From: Bolinopsis microptera
Taxonomy: Eukaryota > Ctenophora > Tentaculata > Lobata > Bolinopsidae
Length of the DNA stretch: 64,000 nucleotides
NCBI RefSeq assembly: GCF_026151205.1
Contig: NC_087075.1
Coordinates: forward strand, 8,669,303 to 8,733,302
Reading direction: 5' to 3'
Shown here: positions 1 to 12,774 of the stretch, one piece after another
Position numbering within the stretch: position 1 is the stretch's first letter
How the letters are laid out: each line of letters starts with the position of its first letter
The notes under the pieces: generated by a model
Databases searched by the model: none
Told to the model about the DNA's origin: nothing
Seen by the model: only the letters and a program-made list of their open reading frames with translations
Position numbers and translations under genes: made by a program

Positions 1-358
1 TGCGTGGAAAACGTCTTTACATATCTGACAAGAAATGGACTCATAGGCCATGTTATCACTTTTACACCGACAACACAGCCCTTTGAGATTAAACTTGGGG
101 ACTGTTTTTGGGTTAATGGCACTTTTCTTTAGGGGGGCTTTAGAATCTTTAGAAAAATCTTTAGAAAAATCTTAGAAACATCTTTAGAAACATCTTTAGA
201 AACATCTTTAGAAACATCTTTAATCTTTAGTATAGGTTTTTTTATTTTAACAGTACCTTTTTCTGAGGGCTTCTTTATCTTTTTCTCTGCTTCTTCACTG
301 CTGGGCGTTTGGCCTGCAGCCTTGTCATTTTTCATAGCTTTGAGGCTCGGGATCATAC
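1..358 (-). pseudogene. Frameshifted fragment encoding a lysine-rich linker and a PHD-type zinc finger
   Basis: Read on the minus strand, 356-129 is open and rich in Lys, Ser and Pro, with a 12-bp unit (Lys-Asp-Val-Ser) repeated about four times near 180-225. Within that repeat one A is missing, which shifts the frame to an early stop. The alternative frame continues to the window edge and shows C-x2-C, 11 residues, C-x2-C-x4-H, the spacing of a PHD finger (about 90-1); the remaining ligands would be off-window. PHD fingers of this kind occur in ORF1 proteins of some non-LTR retrotransposons as well as in chromatin proteins; which one this is I cannot tell. It lies downstream of the last visible HOOK exon in the same orientation, but no splice acceptor joins it to HOOK in frame, so I treat it as an intronic insertion. 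The break could be natural decay or a repeat-length polymorphism. Confidence 0.4.
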
Positions 359-1162
359 CTCAATAAATGTATTTAATTGTAGTTGTGAAAATAGTTTAAA
401 TATATATGGATCCGTGCCATTTTACTGACACCACGGGGCACGGCATCAACTTTAATGCGACTTTCCGCAAAAACCGTAAAAGATATACAACTGAAACTTT
501 TTTGACTGGGTCAAATGCTTTTATGCTTTTCAAATCAGCATGAAAAAATTAAAAAATGGCCAAGGAATAAGAATTTTAGTGACCAAAATTTGGACTCCCA
601 AGTGGTGTCAAAAACGCGAATTAAATAGGTAATAATTATTTTAGTCTCTCTAGTCAATATAATCACTGCACACACTCTTTTTACAGAATATTTGAATTTT
701 GAAACAAAGATATTACGTGGACTGTGGAGGTATTTAACTATTTGATGTTCTTCCTACAAATAAAACCACGAGAGGAACGTTTTCTAAGTCACCTACATGA
801 ATCAGGTACGGGGCAACTGTTCAATACCCAATTCATCTAAGTTCTAAAACAGCCTGAAACTCTCCCAGTGATCATACCAAATCCTCAATTTCTAGGCACC
901 CACAATGAATACTGAATCTCAACCTAATTTCAGTGAACAATGTTATATTCCATGAATCACCCTAAGTGTAAACATAAGAGTTAAACGGTAAAATATAGCA
1001 CCTTCTGACATGAAATACTAAAGCAAGGCTCACTTAGTTGACTTCTAAACATCCAGTCTACACTACAGTGTAATAACCGTGTGAACAACAGATCTAATAT
1101 AATATTGAACGGAGCTAATAATTATGTAATAAAATATAATAACGTCATTATACACGACTAAC

Positions 1163-4100
1163 CTGTTTAGCCTTGCCCAGGAATCGTTTATATTTCTCCT
1201 CTTGGGTCTTGATCTCGTCATCCTTCTTCTTGATGATGTCCTTCAGACTGTTGATAGCTTCAGCGGCTGATTTTACCCGGGGTTCCAGCTCCTTTATACG
1301 GTTATTCTTCTTTTCTGAGGCGGGGAGTTTTGATAGAGATAGGACAACTTAAGGAGCGATTAAGATTAGTGTATGTTATGTATGGGGGAAGCAAATAAAG
1401 GTTAAATGGGGAATAGTATGATGGATTGGAAATTGGAAACGCTTGAATGATATTACATATGTAACCATACAAATGTAAGGCACGTATTAAGGTTTAAACC
1501 GATGTTTACAACCCGATTTGTCTGTTTCATAGGTACAACTACAAATGATTTAACTAAACGATCATCAAAGCAAGCCAGGAAACTATAGTAAATACACAGT
1601 TTGTGTATTCAGTAACCTAGCAACGCAACACAACAGGTTACTATAACTTTACTAACCTAACATTTCTACTGTATCCCGATGTTTGGATTTCTCACTGACC
1701 AGATTGTCCTGCAGTTGTATCAGCTCCTGTGGGAATCATTTAGATTAGATAATATAAACACAATGAATAATAATATAAACATAATGAATACTGTATATGC
1801 GTGAGTTTTTGGATTATTTTAATTTTATATTTAAGAAAAGAAAGGGGGAGGACTAACCCAGTATTTGTTAAACATACTTAGTATAATCGTGATTATTTAA
1901 TCATTATTAATATAATAATATAGCATATAAAGAATCGTATGAAATTAGCTATCAGTTCTACAAATTTCTATAAGTATGGTGATGTAACTAAATGCCATTA
2001 TCCCGTAATAAAAGGGCTTTAAATAAACCATTTAGGTCTGGAATGTTCAGTAATCACACAATATTGTCTCTAAAATTAAGAAAAGCTCCTGTATTTGCTA
2101 ATGGCGGGAAAATATTTATTTGAATTTCTCCGTGCTAGCTAAAAGTCATGGTGTGGGGTTTCAAATAGTCGCTCTTCAATCGAATCCACTTAAAAATATC
2201 ACTATCATTAGAAGCAACTTTAGCTATAACTATTTTATGACCTGGTATAGCGTTCACCAGATGTCTAACGTGCATTGTAAATAATCTGTATCTGAGTTAT
2301 ATTAAGACATCTCAAAGTATTTGGCGATGTATTGTTTAATGATAGTGAAAACACAAAGAGCCAAAAAGTATTGGCAGTGTCACGGTAAGTCAACTTTCGG
2401 AGACTGCAAGACGTCGTTTCATCATTTTCACTCAGGAAAGCGCCTTTGTGTTCACATAGGCACAGAAAGATTAGAATTCTACACGAGAATCGATTTAGCT
2501 AGGTTAAACCATTGAAGTAACATTACTTTAATATGAACCAAATTGTTCGATATTTCCTTGTGTTCAAAGTTGCTCAGCACGACATTCACATGATCTTTAT
2601 TTCATGAAACACTTAAATGAAAAATAATATCGTTATTACAATTCTGAAACCTTTGAAAGATAATGATCCCCTCCTCCTCCAACCTGCCAGATAATAAACA
2701 TGTACCTGAGTACGTGTACCTGAGTACGTGTACCTGAGTACGTGTACCTGAGTACGTGTACCTGAGTACGTGTACCTGAGTACGTGTACCTGAGTACGTG
2801 TACCTGAGTACGTGTACCTGAGTACGTGTACCTGAGTACGTGTACCTGAGTACGTGTACCTGAGTACGTGTACCTGAGTACGTGTACCTGAGTACGTGTA
2901 CCTGAGTACGTGTACCTGAGTACGTGTACCTGAGTACGTGTACCTGAGTACGTGTACCTGAGTACGTGTACCTGAGTACGTGTACCTGAGTACCTGAGTA
3001 CGTGTACCTGAGTACGTGTACCTGAGTACGTGTACCTGAGTACGTGTACCTGAGTACGTGTACCTGAGTACGTGTACCTGAGTACGTGTACCTGAGTACG
3101 TGTACCTGAGTACGTGTACCTGAGTACGTGTACCTGAGTACGTGTACCTGAGTACGTGTACCTGAGTACGTGTACCTGAGTACGTGTACCTGAGTACGTG
3201 TACCTGAGTACGTGTACCTGAGTACGTGTACTTGAGTACGTGTACCTGAGTACGTGTACCTGAGTAAGTGTACCTGAGTACGTGTACCTGAGTACGTGTA
3301 CCTGAGTACGTGTATAGTACCTGAGTGCGTGTGGGAGTAGCAGTGTTTCCAGATCCTATCTTGATATCGCTCTCCATCATGGCTATCTTCTGATTAGCTA
3401 CTCTCAGATCCTCCTGTACTTTCTGTTGGTACTCCTTGCTGTCTTTTAGTTCGTCTCTCAGCAACTCCAGATCAGTGTCAGTTATTCCTTTTTCGAGTAC
3501 CTGCATTTTTAAGTTCTCGTTGTCCTTCTGGAGTCGCGCTATCATTTCCTTTGTTTGAGGCGGCACTGATCCTGACAAGAACGCTAATCATTATTGATTA
3601 ATGTCCAACGGGAGTACAATACAATGGTGTCACTAAAAAGTGGTAAACTTTGTGAAAAGCTAAGAAAATAGTTTAAAACTAAAGATACAGGAACTAACCA
3701 GAATGGTTGTTTTGCTCAATGAAGCTGTTTGTACCACCCAAACTATTGTCACGGTTGTTACTGTATTGCATGTTCTCTACTGCTTCCTTGAGACTCGATC
3801 GCTCTGAAAGATAGATATTTGAATCTTAGAAACTCTCAGAGGTAATACTGTTTCAATACATTGGTAATGGTATTAACTATTAGAAAGTGTAACAAAATGG
3901 TTTGGTAAGGCCGGGGTAGTTGAGTAATTGAGGAAATAATAATCTTCAAGGTGTATATTTCGCTGATAATAAAGTTTAAGACGCCAGCTTGAACAGACCT
4001 TGTAATAAGTTGAAGTTATCGTTCTCTGTGGCTTCGCACTTAGCTTTGTACTTTTCAGCTTCTATCGAGAATTTATCAGCTCGTTTCGTCTCTGATAACA

Positions 4101-7100
4101 ACTCTTCCTGATAAGAAATAACTACAAAATCTAAAACCAAGACTTGAAAGCAAGCGGTAAATATAATTCAGACCAACACTAGTGAAACAGAATTCCGTAT
4201 TGTTCATAGTTCGTACTACCACATGCTTAGCCTTAACGGGGGGCTTCAGCCTTTCGTCAAAAAAAGCTGGTTCCCACTCAACAATACCACTTCCGGCGTG
4301 AAAAAAGAAACGGATTTAGCAGATACATCACCAGACTAACGTCCGCTTTTGACAAACCTGTAATCTCCTGATGTCAACTTTGTATTTCTCCAGCTGGTTC
4401 TTGTACAGAGTGTGCCTCTTATTCTCATCCTCTAACGACACCTGTGGGGGGAAATGCTCATTTTATAACGGTAGAAGATTGAGCGTTAGATTCTATCATA
4501 TAAGTATAGATTTGTCAACCACACACCGCACGATGATCATATATAAAAACGAATTGCCAACTTCGTGAATGATGTGGCTAAAATGTTCCTCTACGTATGT
4601 GGTTCCAAACTTAAACCCACGAGTTAACTTTATTAACCAAACCCCTCAAAATTTAAACACTGTCGCTTATCTCCGTTCAACCCAATACGCTTATCATAAA
4701 ATGACGAGACTGGACCCTGGTTAAATATCCATCACTGGAAATATAACCCGTATCTGCTGTTCTGCACGGCTATTATAATAAAGACATTTAAATAGAACAA
4801 TCGAGCACATTGACAAGTAGATTCTCATGCCAAGATGTCGGGAGTGGTGGTTTAGATTTAAAAGGAGCAGCAAGCAGTGGTGGGTGGCTGTTTGTGTGAA
4901 GTGTGGGATAACGTGTTGTATCTTGGATTATGTGTGTAGACAGAGTAATTATTCAATAATGTTATGTGAATATCTTCAGACCTGATATTGTAACAAACTG
5001 CTCATTTTTTATATTTATATTTATATTTTTCCGTTTTCATTGTAACAACAAAAGGGATTTATTTGTTATTATAAAGTCCCGTATTCTGTGACTTACTACA
5101 CACTCCACTACTGTATAACTTAATCAGAGTGGTAATAATAGAGCAAGTCTTTAGTGTTTGAGACAATAGTGCCCTGCCACAAGTGACATGCGTCAAGGGT
5201 ATCAAGTCTCAAGTTTGCTGTAGAATGAGCTCAGGGTTTTTAATTTAGTGTTGATTTTGGGAGAGGTTATTGATGATAAGTTTACATTTTCTTGGTTTGT
5301 GGAGCTCAATATTTTAAAATTAGGCTTTCATTTATGCTCGATATTGCATTAAGAATGGAAAAAGATGAAAATAGCTTTTCCAGGAAATTAAAGTCAAATG
5401 TAGATCAAGCGGCTTGGAACTTTGTTACACTCATAACACGCTCACAAATCAGGGACAAAAGGATTTCGCGATTATTTTGGCCAAAATTCGCGATACCGCG
5501 ATTTCCTTTTGTCCCTGTCACAAATAGACATTTATGACACAATTGACAATTATTAGATATCACATTGAATCATGTGGAAATTTCAGATCGTAGCCAAACG
5601 TTTTAAACACAAAACATTACAAAAAGTAAACAAAACAACTAATATTAAAGAAAACAGCTAATTTACCTTTTCCATAACGTAACTATCAATCTGAGACTCC
5701 AGAGTTCTGATCTGATTACGAAGATCCGGGATTTCCTCGATCTTCTTCTTGTAACTCTCTAGTTGAACTTCTAACTTCGCTGCAAAATTAGAGGACTATT
5801 AGTAATTAATTAGTAATTAATTAGTAATTAATTAGTAATCAGAGAGTTAATGAAATAAATTCGTCCGAATTGAATGTCGGTTAAAACCACACATAATATG
5901 AACAGTCCCTACAGCATAAAATATACAACATTACAACGATACTTGAAATTGTGCAATAACTTGTGTAAGAGTTCAGACACTAAAAATCGCACAGATTAGG
6001 TTTTCTTAACCGCAGGAGCCATGTCCCATAAATCAGATCCACCCGAAAATAGTGACACAAAAAATTCACATGGATATGCATTGCATAAAGCATTCTACAC
6101 TGGACACCCACTATATATATTAAGAAGTAAAGGACCGATTTGAATTTACCGTCTTGCAATATGATACACCAATTTCAAGTGGCCGAACTACCAGAGCTAC
6201 AGTCTTCAGACTTCAATTTTTCAGTAAACACAATACGTAAATCATAGTAATATACCGATAAACTAATTACAACACTACAAATCTATTACATTTATTGAGA
6301 AAATTATGTAATGTAACGCGATGGAAGTATTTTAAGCGGGCATATCCTGTCCAAAACCAGGATACATGACATGTAAAAGATTCGTTTTCACTTGTTTGCA
6401 TGAAAAGCATTAATACTGTAATTCAAAGTTTAAGTAATCCTTATCACTGACCTGTGTAAATAAGTCTGTATTGGAGCTTATATATATATACATTATATTG
6501 ATAACATTAATTTAAATTAATTACACACTACAAATCTATTACATTTATTGAGTATTATGTAATGGAACGTAATGGAAATATTTTAAACGGGCATATCCTG
6601 TCCAAACCCAGGATACATAACATGAAGACTTCGTTGTAACTTCGTATGAAAAGCATTAATACTGTAATTCAAATTGACAGTAATAATCCTTATCGCTGAC
6701 CTGTGTTAGTAAGTCTGTATTTGAGCTCATCAACTTCATCTTTGAGACGTTTGCTGTTAGCAGCTTGTTCTTGCAACTCCATACATCTCTCTGTTAATTC
6801 TGTTATCTCTGACTGAAAGTGAAGAGTTATTAGACATGAGTAGTCATTAAAAAATGTTTTTAAAGTCAGTAAAGTTACAGTCCTGCTGAATTTCTTCTGA
6901 ATCAGTATAACGATATATTTCAAATACGACCAAGAGCAACATGATACTCAACACTCATATTATTACTATTAGCATTTCCTCACCTCAAAAGATTCACATT
7001 TGATCTTGTAATCATCCCTGGCAAGTTCAAGTTGGTACCGCTCTGCGTGGAAATCCTCAATAAGCTGTGAGACATTTCCTTGTTCGTTTGGACCTTGACT

Positions 7101-10100
7101 GAAATAAGGATAATAGTATTAATAATAAGGATAATACTAAGAAATAATAAATCTATGAAATCTATGAAATCTATGAAATCTTTGAAATCTATGAAATCTA
7201 TGAAATCTATGAAATCTATGAAATCTATGAAATCTACGAAATCTATGAAATCTATGAAATCTATGAAATCTATGAATATTTCCGATTTTGGAAAAAAGGT
7301 ATGGCGAAAATTCTGTTTTTTACCCTTTTTGGCCTGTTTCAAGCAATTTTTGATTTCTTTGTCGAAAAATCTGAAAATCTGATCTTTCTATAAAAAATAG
7401 CCAAAATCTGTCTTAAAACCTGTCTTAAAATCTGTCTTAAAATCTGTCTTAAAATCTGTCTTAAAATCTATGAATCTATGAAATCTATGAAATCTGATGT
7501 ACCTTATTGACACCCTGAGGATAATACTGACATTAGGATAATACTAAGAAATTTATTATTTTATTGAAGATTCTTGTCCACAGTCAAACATGGACAAGCT
7601 TTCACGTAAGTGAAAAATTTAGAGGGATTATGCAGCAGAGAATTTGTTGGATACTTGTTTTGAAAATCTGAGAACAATTCCAAAAACAATCATAAAAATT
7701 CTCACCTCTGAATTATATGGCTCATGGAACTCTGATCGGTTTTACATTTAAGTTCCAACCGCTCATTTTCGTCGTGTAAAGTATCGTTTGATTCCTGTAA
7801 GATCTGTATCTGGATCTCAAGATCATGGATCTTCTGCCTGAATTCCTCTACCTGTACAAGGAAAAGTTACTTGCTGTTTCAAGTGACACGCTCACTGCTG
7901 TTTCGGAACAATATATTCGTATCTACAATTTTTAACAGTACTAGTAGGTGCACAATGTCCCCGCTTAGACCCCTCTTTGTTTGGAAGAGCATAGGATTTC
8001 AGTTTGGGTTACAATTATCTCTCCACGGTACATGAGAAGTGGCGTGCTTGATTCAAGTTTCATTCTTTACAATTGAGTTAAATACTGTACCAATATTGAT
8101 GGAGTGATGATCAATGTGGGTAATATTATCAATTTTGATTTATAAAAGGTTCATTTCCAAACCAAACAAAAAACGAGAAATAGCTGCTTGAGTTTGGACT
8201 GACAGTTCCCAAAACTCGATCCCAAACTCGGCTGTTTAAAATATAAGGAGACATGCTTAGCTAACCACCATGCATGATACAGTGAAATACCAAAATTTCA
8301 CTGTTTTAATTAAACCTAATTATATCTTCATGATAACATATTTATGAGACAGTGTTTACATACAATATGAAACCGACTTATACTACAAAATATTGATAGC
8401 CCAACTCATATCAATCGAACCTGAGCTCTATTATATAGTAAAGATGGGCTTTATTCCCAAAAATAAGTTATTGATGCAAAATCCAAAAAATATGAATTCA
8501 GATTAGAGATTCCCAGAGAGTAAGATTCTACACGTAAATAATATCTACATCCCAAGTTGAAGATAAGTTTTCTCATTCTATGCGCCCAAACGAGACTGAA
8601 AGGCCAAGAATGTGTGTAAATGATTTTCTTGCAACAAATCTCATACTTTCTCAAGGTCGATTTGTTCGTGTTCGTCATAAGAATTATTCTCATATGATTC
8701 ATATCCCTCATAATCATAATCCTGTTATAAGTTATAAGATAAGTCTCAAATAATTCGACAATCTTGAAAATGAAGAATATACAATCAGTTCTCAATAATT
8801 TATATTATAAAGAGTAAAACCAGTAATTTAGACTAAATCGAATTGATCTATAGTTTTTCTCCTTAAATTACTGAAGAATATTCAACTACAAACAGATATT
8901 TAATTTCTTACCTCTCTTTGGGAACTTTCTAATTCATTATTCGAAAGTTCTAACTTTTTCTCGTAGTCCATATTACCCATGTTTCGAGGCATTTCATACT
9001 CCATCAACTCCTGCAAAATATCGTCATGTGAGGAGATTTTTTCAATGATCCAATCAAACACGGTAACATAGGTCACAAGACTATAAATTCAAACCAAGTT
9101 TATGGCAATAATTTCCACAAATAATTTACAAAAATTAAGTGGACTGAATGTTGAGATAATTGCAATACAGAATATAAACAATAAGTCACAATGCGCATTC
9201 TTCACATTCCTCACCTGAATGCACTGCATGACGCCAGTTTGAACATGCTCCTCAAGTCCCATAATCTTCTTGATGTACTCTTCCTTCTCATCACAGTGAA
9301 CTGCACACCCCAATACGAGCTGCAATAACCGACCTGGGAACAAACTCAATAAGCATTCTAATAATTATCAATTATTTATAATGCACAGTCCAGAATTCAA
9401 ATTCTAGACCTTGTATTCAACTGGATAACAATCTATCAGACTAGTTACCTAAATGTTCTTCTTCGGCATGCTCCCCGATCTCCCCACAATCTGGCATGGG
9501 GAATTGGACCAGGTCAAGCTCAAGAACCTCCTGATAATAGTCAAGGATAGCATTCTTTATTTTTCTGAGATTGCTCACTTTGAGCCGCCAGTTATCATTG
9601 ATGTTCTCTTTCAGGGAATTACTCAGATCAAACCAACCAGGAGCTATCTGAAAATAAGACGATATGATGTCAAAATGTTTAAGGTTTTTGGGCACAAGAG
9701 AAAATTGTATGGTTTTGATGAATAAAATATGACAAGAAATTTTGACTGACCTCTTTGAGAACGGAGGAAAGGACCAAGCCATCAGTCAATTCTTTTGGTT
9801 TGTAGGATACATTGTTAACAGCATCAAAAGTACTCAGCCATTCAAGCAGGCTGTCACATATATCGTTTGGCATGGAGCATGTATGGCTAATGTTACCTGG
9901 TATGAATTTGATCAATTAGTTGTTTAAATACTAATAATAATGGTTTAATGATTGGTTTAATTAATTTTGATCTAAGATGAAAAACACAATCATGCTTACA
10001 CGGATGGGCACACTCCTATATTAACACTAAAATTAAATCTAGTCCATTTTAAGAACTCTTCACATATTAAGTACACAAGATTATGTTTTTAACACAATAA

Positions 10101-10623
10101 GTCGATTTTGGGCAAAATATTTGGATTTCCTTATATTAGGCCATCAGTAAGCCTAGAAAGTAAAGTGTCATGAACATTGTGTGTGAACAGTTGTGAAAGA
10201 CAGTCAATCTAAATATTCATCGAAAAAGTTTTTCGGTATGTACTAATTGTGGATATAAAATAAAATCTTTGTTAATTACTAAATATTTGTTTCACTATTG
10301 CCATCTAGCCTTTCTAGATGGATTTCTTCCTATCATAACACAGCACAATTGGTGGGAAAAATCGACAAATAGCATCTAGTTGTCCACTGGGTTTTCATTG
10401 ACAAATTAATACCCAGTGGACAACTGGATACAATATCACATTACAATATCATAACATAACATAACATTATAAATAATGCCTCTCTGGGCATCTCAAAAAA
10501 TAAATTCACAGAAAATGAACAAATTACGTTTGAAACCATATAATTATAAACTAAAATAAAATTCAACTAAATACCTTTGGTATTAACCTTCTTCCTCTTA
10601 GCTACCATTGGATTCTCTGTCAT
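1163..10623 (-). CDS. HOOK: HOOK-family dynein/dynactin cargo adaptor (C-terminus off-window)
   Basis: HOOK proteins link dynein-dynactin (N-terminal Hook domain binds dynein light intermediate chain) to membrane cargo and act on microtubules. I placed 16 coding exons: 10575-10623, 9751-9896, 9449-9647, 9215-9333, 8912-9010, 8647-8721, 7706-7851, 6984-7098, 6701-6812, 5667-5779, 4358-4441, 3999-4107, 3699-3803, 3321-3571, 1657-1726, 1163-1314. All have AG/GT borders and compatible phases; they sum to exactly 648 codons. Exons 2-4 give the Hook domain ([33 protein letters not shown]). Later exons are coiled coil with family signatures ([41 protein letters not shown]). Vertebrate HOOK1 has about 728 residues, so some 80 C-terminal residues are missing to the left. 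The start is the first ATG after an in-frame stop near 10641. Exon 6 encodes an acidic Tyr-rich insert that I do not recognise from other HOOKs. Confidence 0.95.
2699..3331. repeat. 14-bp minisatellite abutting the HOOK exon 14 splice donor
   Basis: About 45 near-perfect copies of TACCTGAGTACGTG (plus strand), with one shortened unit near 2987 and point variants near 3230 and 3267. On the minus (transcribed) strand every unit contains CAGGTAC, the same bases as the exon 14 donor CAG|GTAC at 3321/3320, so the array looks as if it grew from the exon-intron border. The unit is not a multiple of three and has no stop, so all minus-strand frames read through as a 14-residue period. Confidence 0.97.
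5451..5519. mobile_element. Short palindromic MITE-like repeat, related copy at 63.7 kb
   Basis: Ends GGGACAAAAGGA and TCCTTTTGTCCC are inverted copies of each other; the interior has repeated CGCGA words. A longer relative lies in inverse orientation at about 63708-63856 and shares the GGCCAAAAT core. It sits in the HOOK intron upstream of exon 10. No target duplication could be assigned. Confidence 0.6.
6249..6480 (-). repeat. Degenerate duplicate of HOOK intron plus the 3' end of exon 9
   Basis: This stretch aligns with 6520-6730 (shared blocks such as CTACAAATCTATTACATTTA and GGGCATATCCTGTCCAAA). The copy ends with a version of the last bases of exon 9, including a donor-like ACAG|GTCAG near 6454-6460, but with substitutions. 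It is a tandem duplication of the exon border, with only a partial exon and no matching acceptor. Confidence 0.8.
7151..7275. repeat. 9-bp tandem array (ATGAAATCT) in a HOOK intron
   Basis: About 13 copies of ATGAAATCT with single-base variants, open in both directions (Met-Lys-Ser on plus, Ile-Asp-Phe on minus). Nearby, 7410-7468 holds a separate 12- to 13-bp array (CTTAAAATCTGT) and 7470-7495 a few more units. It lies between exons 7 and 8; the open frames are a by-product of the repeat. Confidence 0.95.
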
Positions 10624-10628
10624 ATAAC

Positions 10629-11105
10629 TTATGTATAACTATTCCTATTAGGCACAGACACATCTGTCCTATCAAAGATGTCATATGACAGTTCCCAGTG
10701 GTGGCCAAGCTTATTTGCCTGATATCCATGAAGCCGAAAGGCATCTAATCCCCTTTTGAATCCAGTAACCGACTCACTAGCTTTCACAAGTGGTGGTAGA
10801 CTGTTCCAGTAGCGCAAGACCCTTTGGGCATAGAAGTCAGTCTCGTTTGTGGTAAATCTGTGTGGCTTTGACCTAGCAGAGACAGTTCTACCAGCACGAC
10901 CAAATAAATCGGACCCATAATCCACAAAGCCTTCCTGGATCTTGAACATCTCAATGAGATCCCCACGGACCCTACGTTCAAGCAAGGTTGTGAGCTTCAA
11001 GTTATCCAGTCTCTCTCTGTAGGTCATGAGGCCCAATCCATCGATCATACAGGTGAATATCACAGCCCTAATAATAATATATCTGGTACGATCAATATTA
11101 GTCAT
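10629..11105 (-). pseudogene. LINE reverse-transcriptase C-terminal tail fragment
   Basis: The translation has the conserved tail that follows the RT domain in CR1/RTE/Jockey-like LINEs: LERRVRGDLIEMFKI, then F..RV..YWNSLPPLV and FKRGLDAF. Only about 158 residues remain; the RT catalytic core and the endonuclease are absent. The fragment ends at a stop six bases before the HOOK start codon and has the same orientation, so it supplies the sequence immediately upstream of HOOK. Over the family's usual length of about 900-1000 residues this is a 5'-truncated copy, as is typical of LINEs. Confidence 0.85.
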
Positions 11106-11829
11106 TAAAGGATGAATCTGTTTAAGTTTAATTGCGACGGGCCCAACCCATGTAGCTGGAACACCTCACATCACAGCAAGTAGACCAAAGTGGCTCTTGC
11201 TTTTGAAAGGTGCACCAACTATTGCAGTTGAAACAGCTAAGAATTTGTTTCCTGGATTGAATTTTTCACAGGAGGACTATAGTGCAAAGAAACTGCCGCT
11301 ATTGCTGCTCACTGCTGCTCAATGCTGCTCACTGCTGCTAACTGCTACTCACTGCTGCTCAATGCTGCTAACGATTCAGTGAAACAACAAATATTGTCCA
11401 ACAGACCTGGCCTTGGTGCAACTCGGGTTTTGTTTATTATTTTCTTAAATAACATGACATTACAGTTAAGTGTTCTTCCACGTTTTAGAATAACAGGTTC
11501 TAAAATATTAAAAAGAAATTCGATCATGATTTATGATAAACAATCTTCTGATCAGAAACATGATAAAACATGTCCCATAAGTTGTAGTGGATTTAGATTA
11601 ATCATTGTTTAAGAGGCGCTCGATTTAATGCTTTAATTATATTCTTCAAGTGCATGAAAGATGTTCACCTAACCATGTGCTTTCGCGCCACTGCGGGCGC
11701 GCTTGTTTTCACGGGAGGCGGGCTTGCGCCACTGCAAGCTCAAGAGCTCTGGATAGAGCAAGGCAAGATGCGCGGCGTAGGAATGCATTGCATTACAAAT
11801 AAAAGGTTAAATGTATTAATGCTTTTCTA
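11106..11829. other. Intergenic stretch with a CTGCT-rich array
   Basis: No gene seen. At 11298-11371 there is an imperfect array of CACTGCTGCT/AATGCTGCT words. The segment separates the LINE tail (minus) from the endonuclease-like fragment (plus) and contains a short GC-rich block around 11690-11780. Confidence 0.6.
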
Positions 11830-12774
11830 AAAGAAGCCATTCTCAAGCAGGTAGACAACTACACAGAGGACTGGAAACACAGCAAAGAAGTGAAGACCGA
11901 AATAACGATGGAACGAAATCTCTTCTATCAACAAAAACAAGCAGAAATACGCCAGGAGCTTGAGTCAACACCACTGGCAAAGTTGATGTTCCAGCTAGCT
12001 GCTGAGAAAGGGGCAAGTGCTTGGTTAACAGCACTACCTTTAAAAGATTATGGATATCTGATGAATAAACAACAGTTCTCAGACGCAATAGCGCTCAGAT
12101 ATAACCTGAACCTAAAGGATTGCCCTAAAACATGTTCGTGTGGCCAGAAATATTCAGCAAACCATGCGCTCATCTGCAAACTTGGTGGATATGTGTCACT
12201 GCGGCACAACTCGTTGAGAGACACCTTTGCAGAACTAATGAGAACTGTGAAATGCAAGGATGTGCAGACTGAGCCAGTTCTTCTTCCAGTTGATGGTCTA
12301 GAGTTGCCAAGGGGAACAGTCCTAGGAGACCAAGCTAGGCTGGACATTTCTGCAAGATCGATTTGGAATGCTTCAGAGAGGGCATATTTTGATGTAAGGG
12401 TATTCCATGCCCCAGCCCCCTCCAATGCAAGCAAATCGATCCCTGCAATGTACCAGTTTCATGAAAATGAGAAAAAACGATGTTACAACGCAAGAGTTCT
12501 CGAAGTGGAGAAAGGAAGCTTCACACCGTTAGTTTTCTCGACGTCTGGTGGAATGGGTGGTGAAGCTGAAAGACTAGTGAAGAAGCTGGCTAGTAAGATG
12601 GAGTACCACACAGGTCAAAGGTATGCAGATGCTGTGGGATATATTAGGAAGCGCCTTCGGTTTGAAATCTTGAGAACAACGGTGATTTCTCTCCGGGGAG
12701 ACAGAGGGGCAAGAAAGAACTTTGTCAATATAGACAGTCTAGATTTGAACTTGGAGCCGCAAGGCCAAGGGTGA
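11830..12774 (+). pseudogene. Retroelement tail: CCHC zinc knuckle plus R2-like restriction-type endonuclease domain
   Basis: The frame is open from about 11830; the first ATG of the longest ORF is at 11890 (294 residues). It carries ASAWLTALPL, then C-x-C-x8-H-x3-C (CSCGQ..HALIC), RHN..RD, an EP pair, ARLDIS and FDVRVF. This order (zinc knuckle, RHD-like, EP, x-D, 12-18 residues, DV-V) resembles the C-terminal restriction-enzyme-like endonuclease of R2-type retrotransposons, a family of PD-(D/E)XK nucleases. Related proteins are widespread and multi-copy in cnidarians and other invertebrates, from general knowledge of the family. There is no RT domain upstream, so it is either a truncated insertion or a stand-alone derivative. 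It has no in-frame stop, so it may be young. Confidence 0.6.

Noticed and set aside
2613..3318. Long minus-strand ORF continuing from HOOK exon 14 into the 14-bp repeat
   Set aside because: Only 3321-3571 is a real exon; beyond it the frame stays open because the repeat lacks stops. Left as a possible splicing oddity in the findings.
7080..7382. Met-Lys-Ser repeat ORF and its minus-strand counterpart
   Set aside because: By-product of the 9-bp array; part of the minus-strand ORF overlaps HOOK exon 8 only in another frame.
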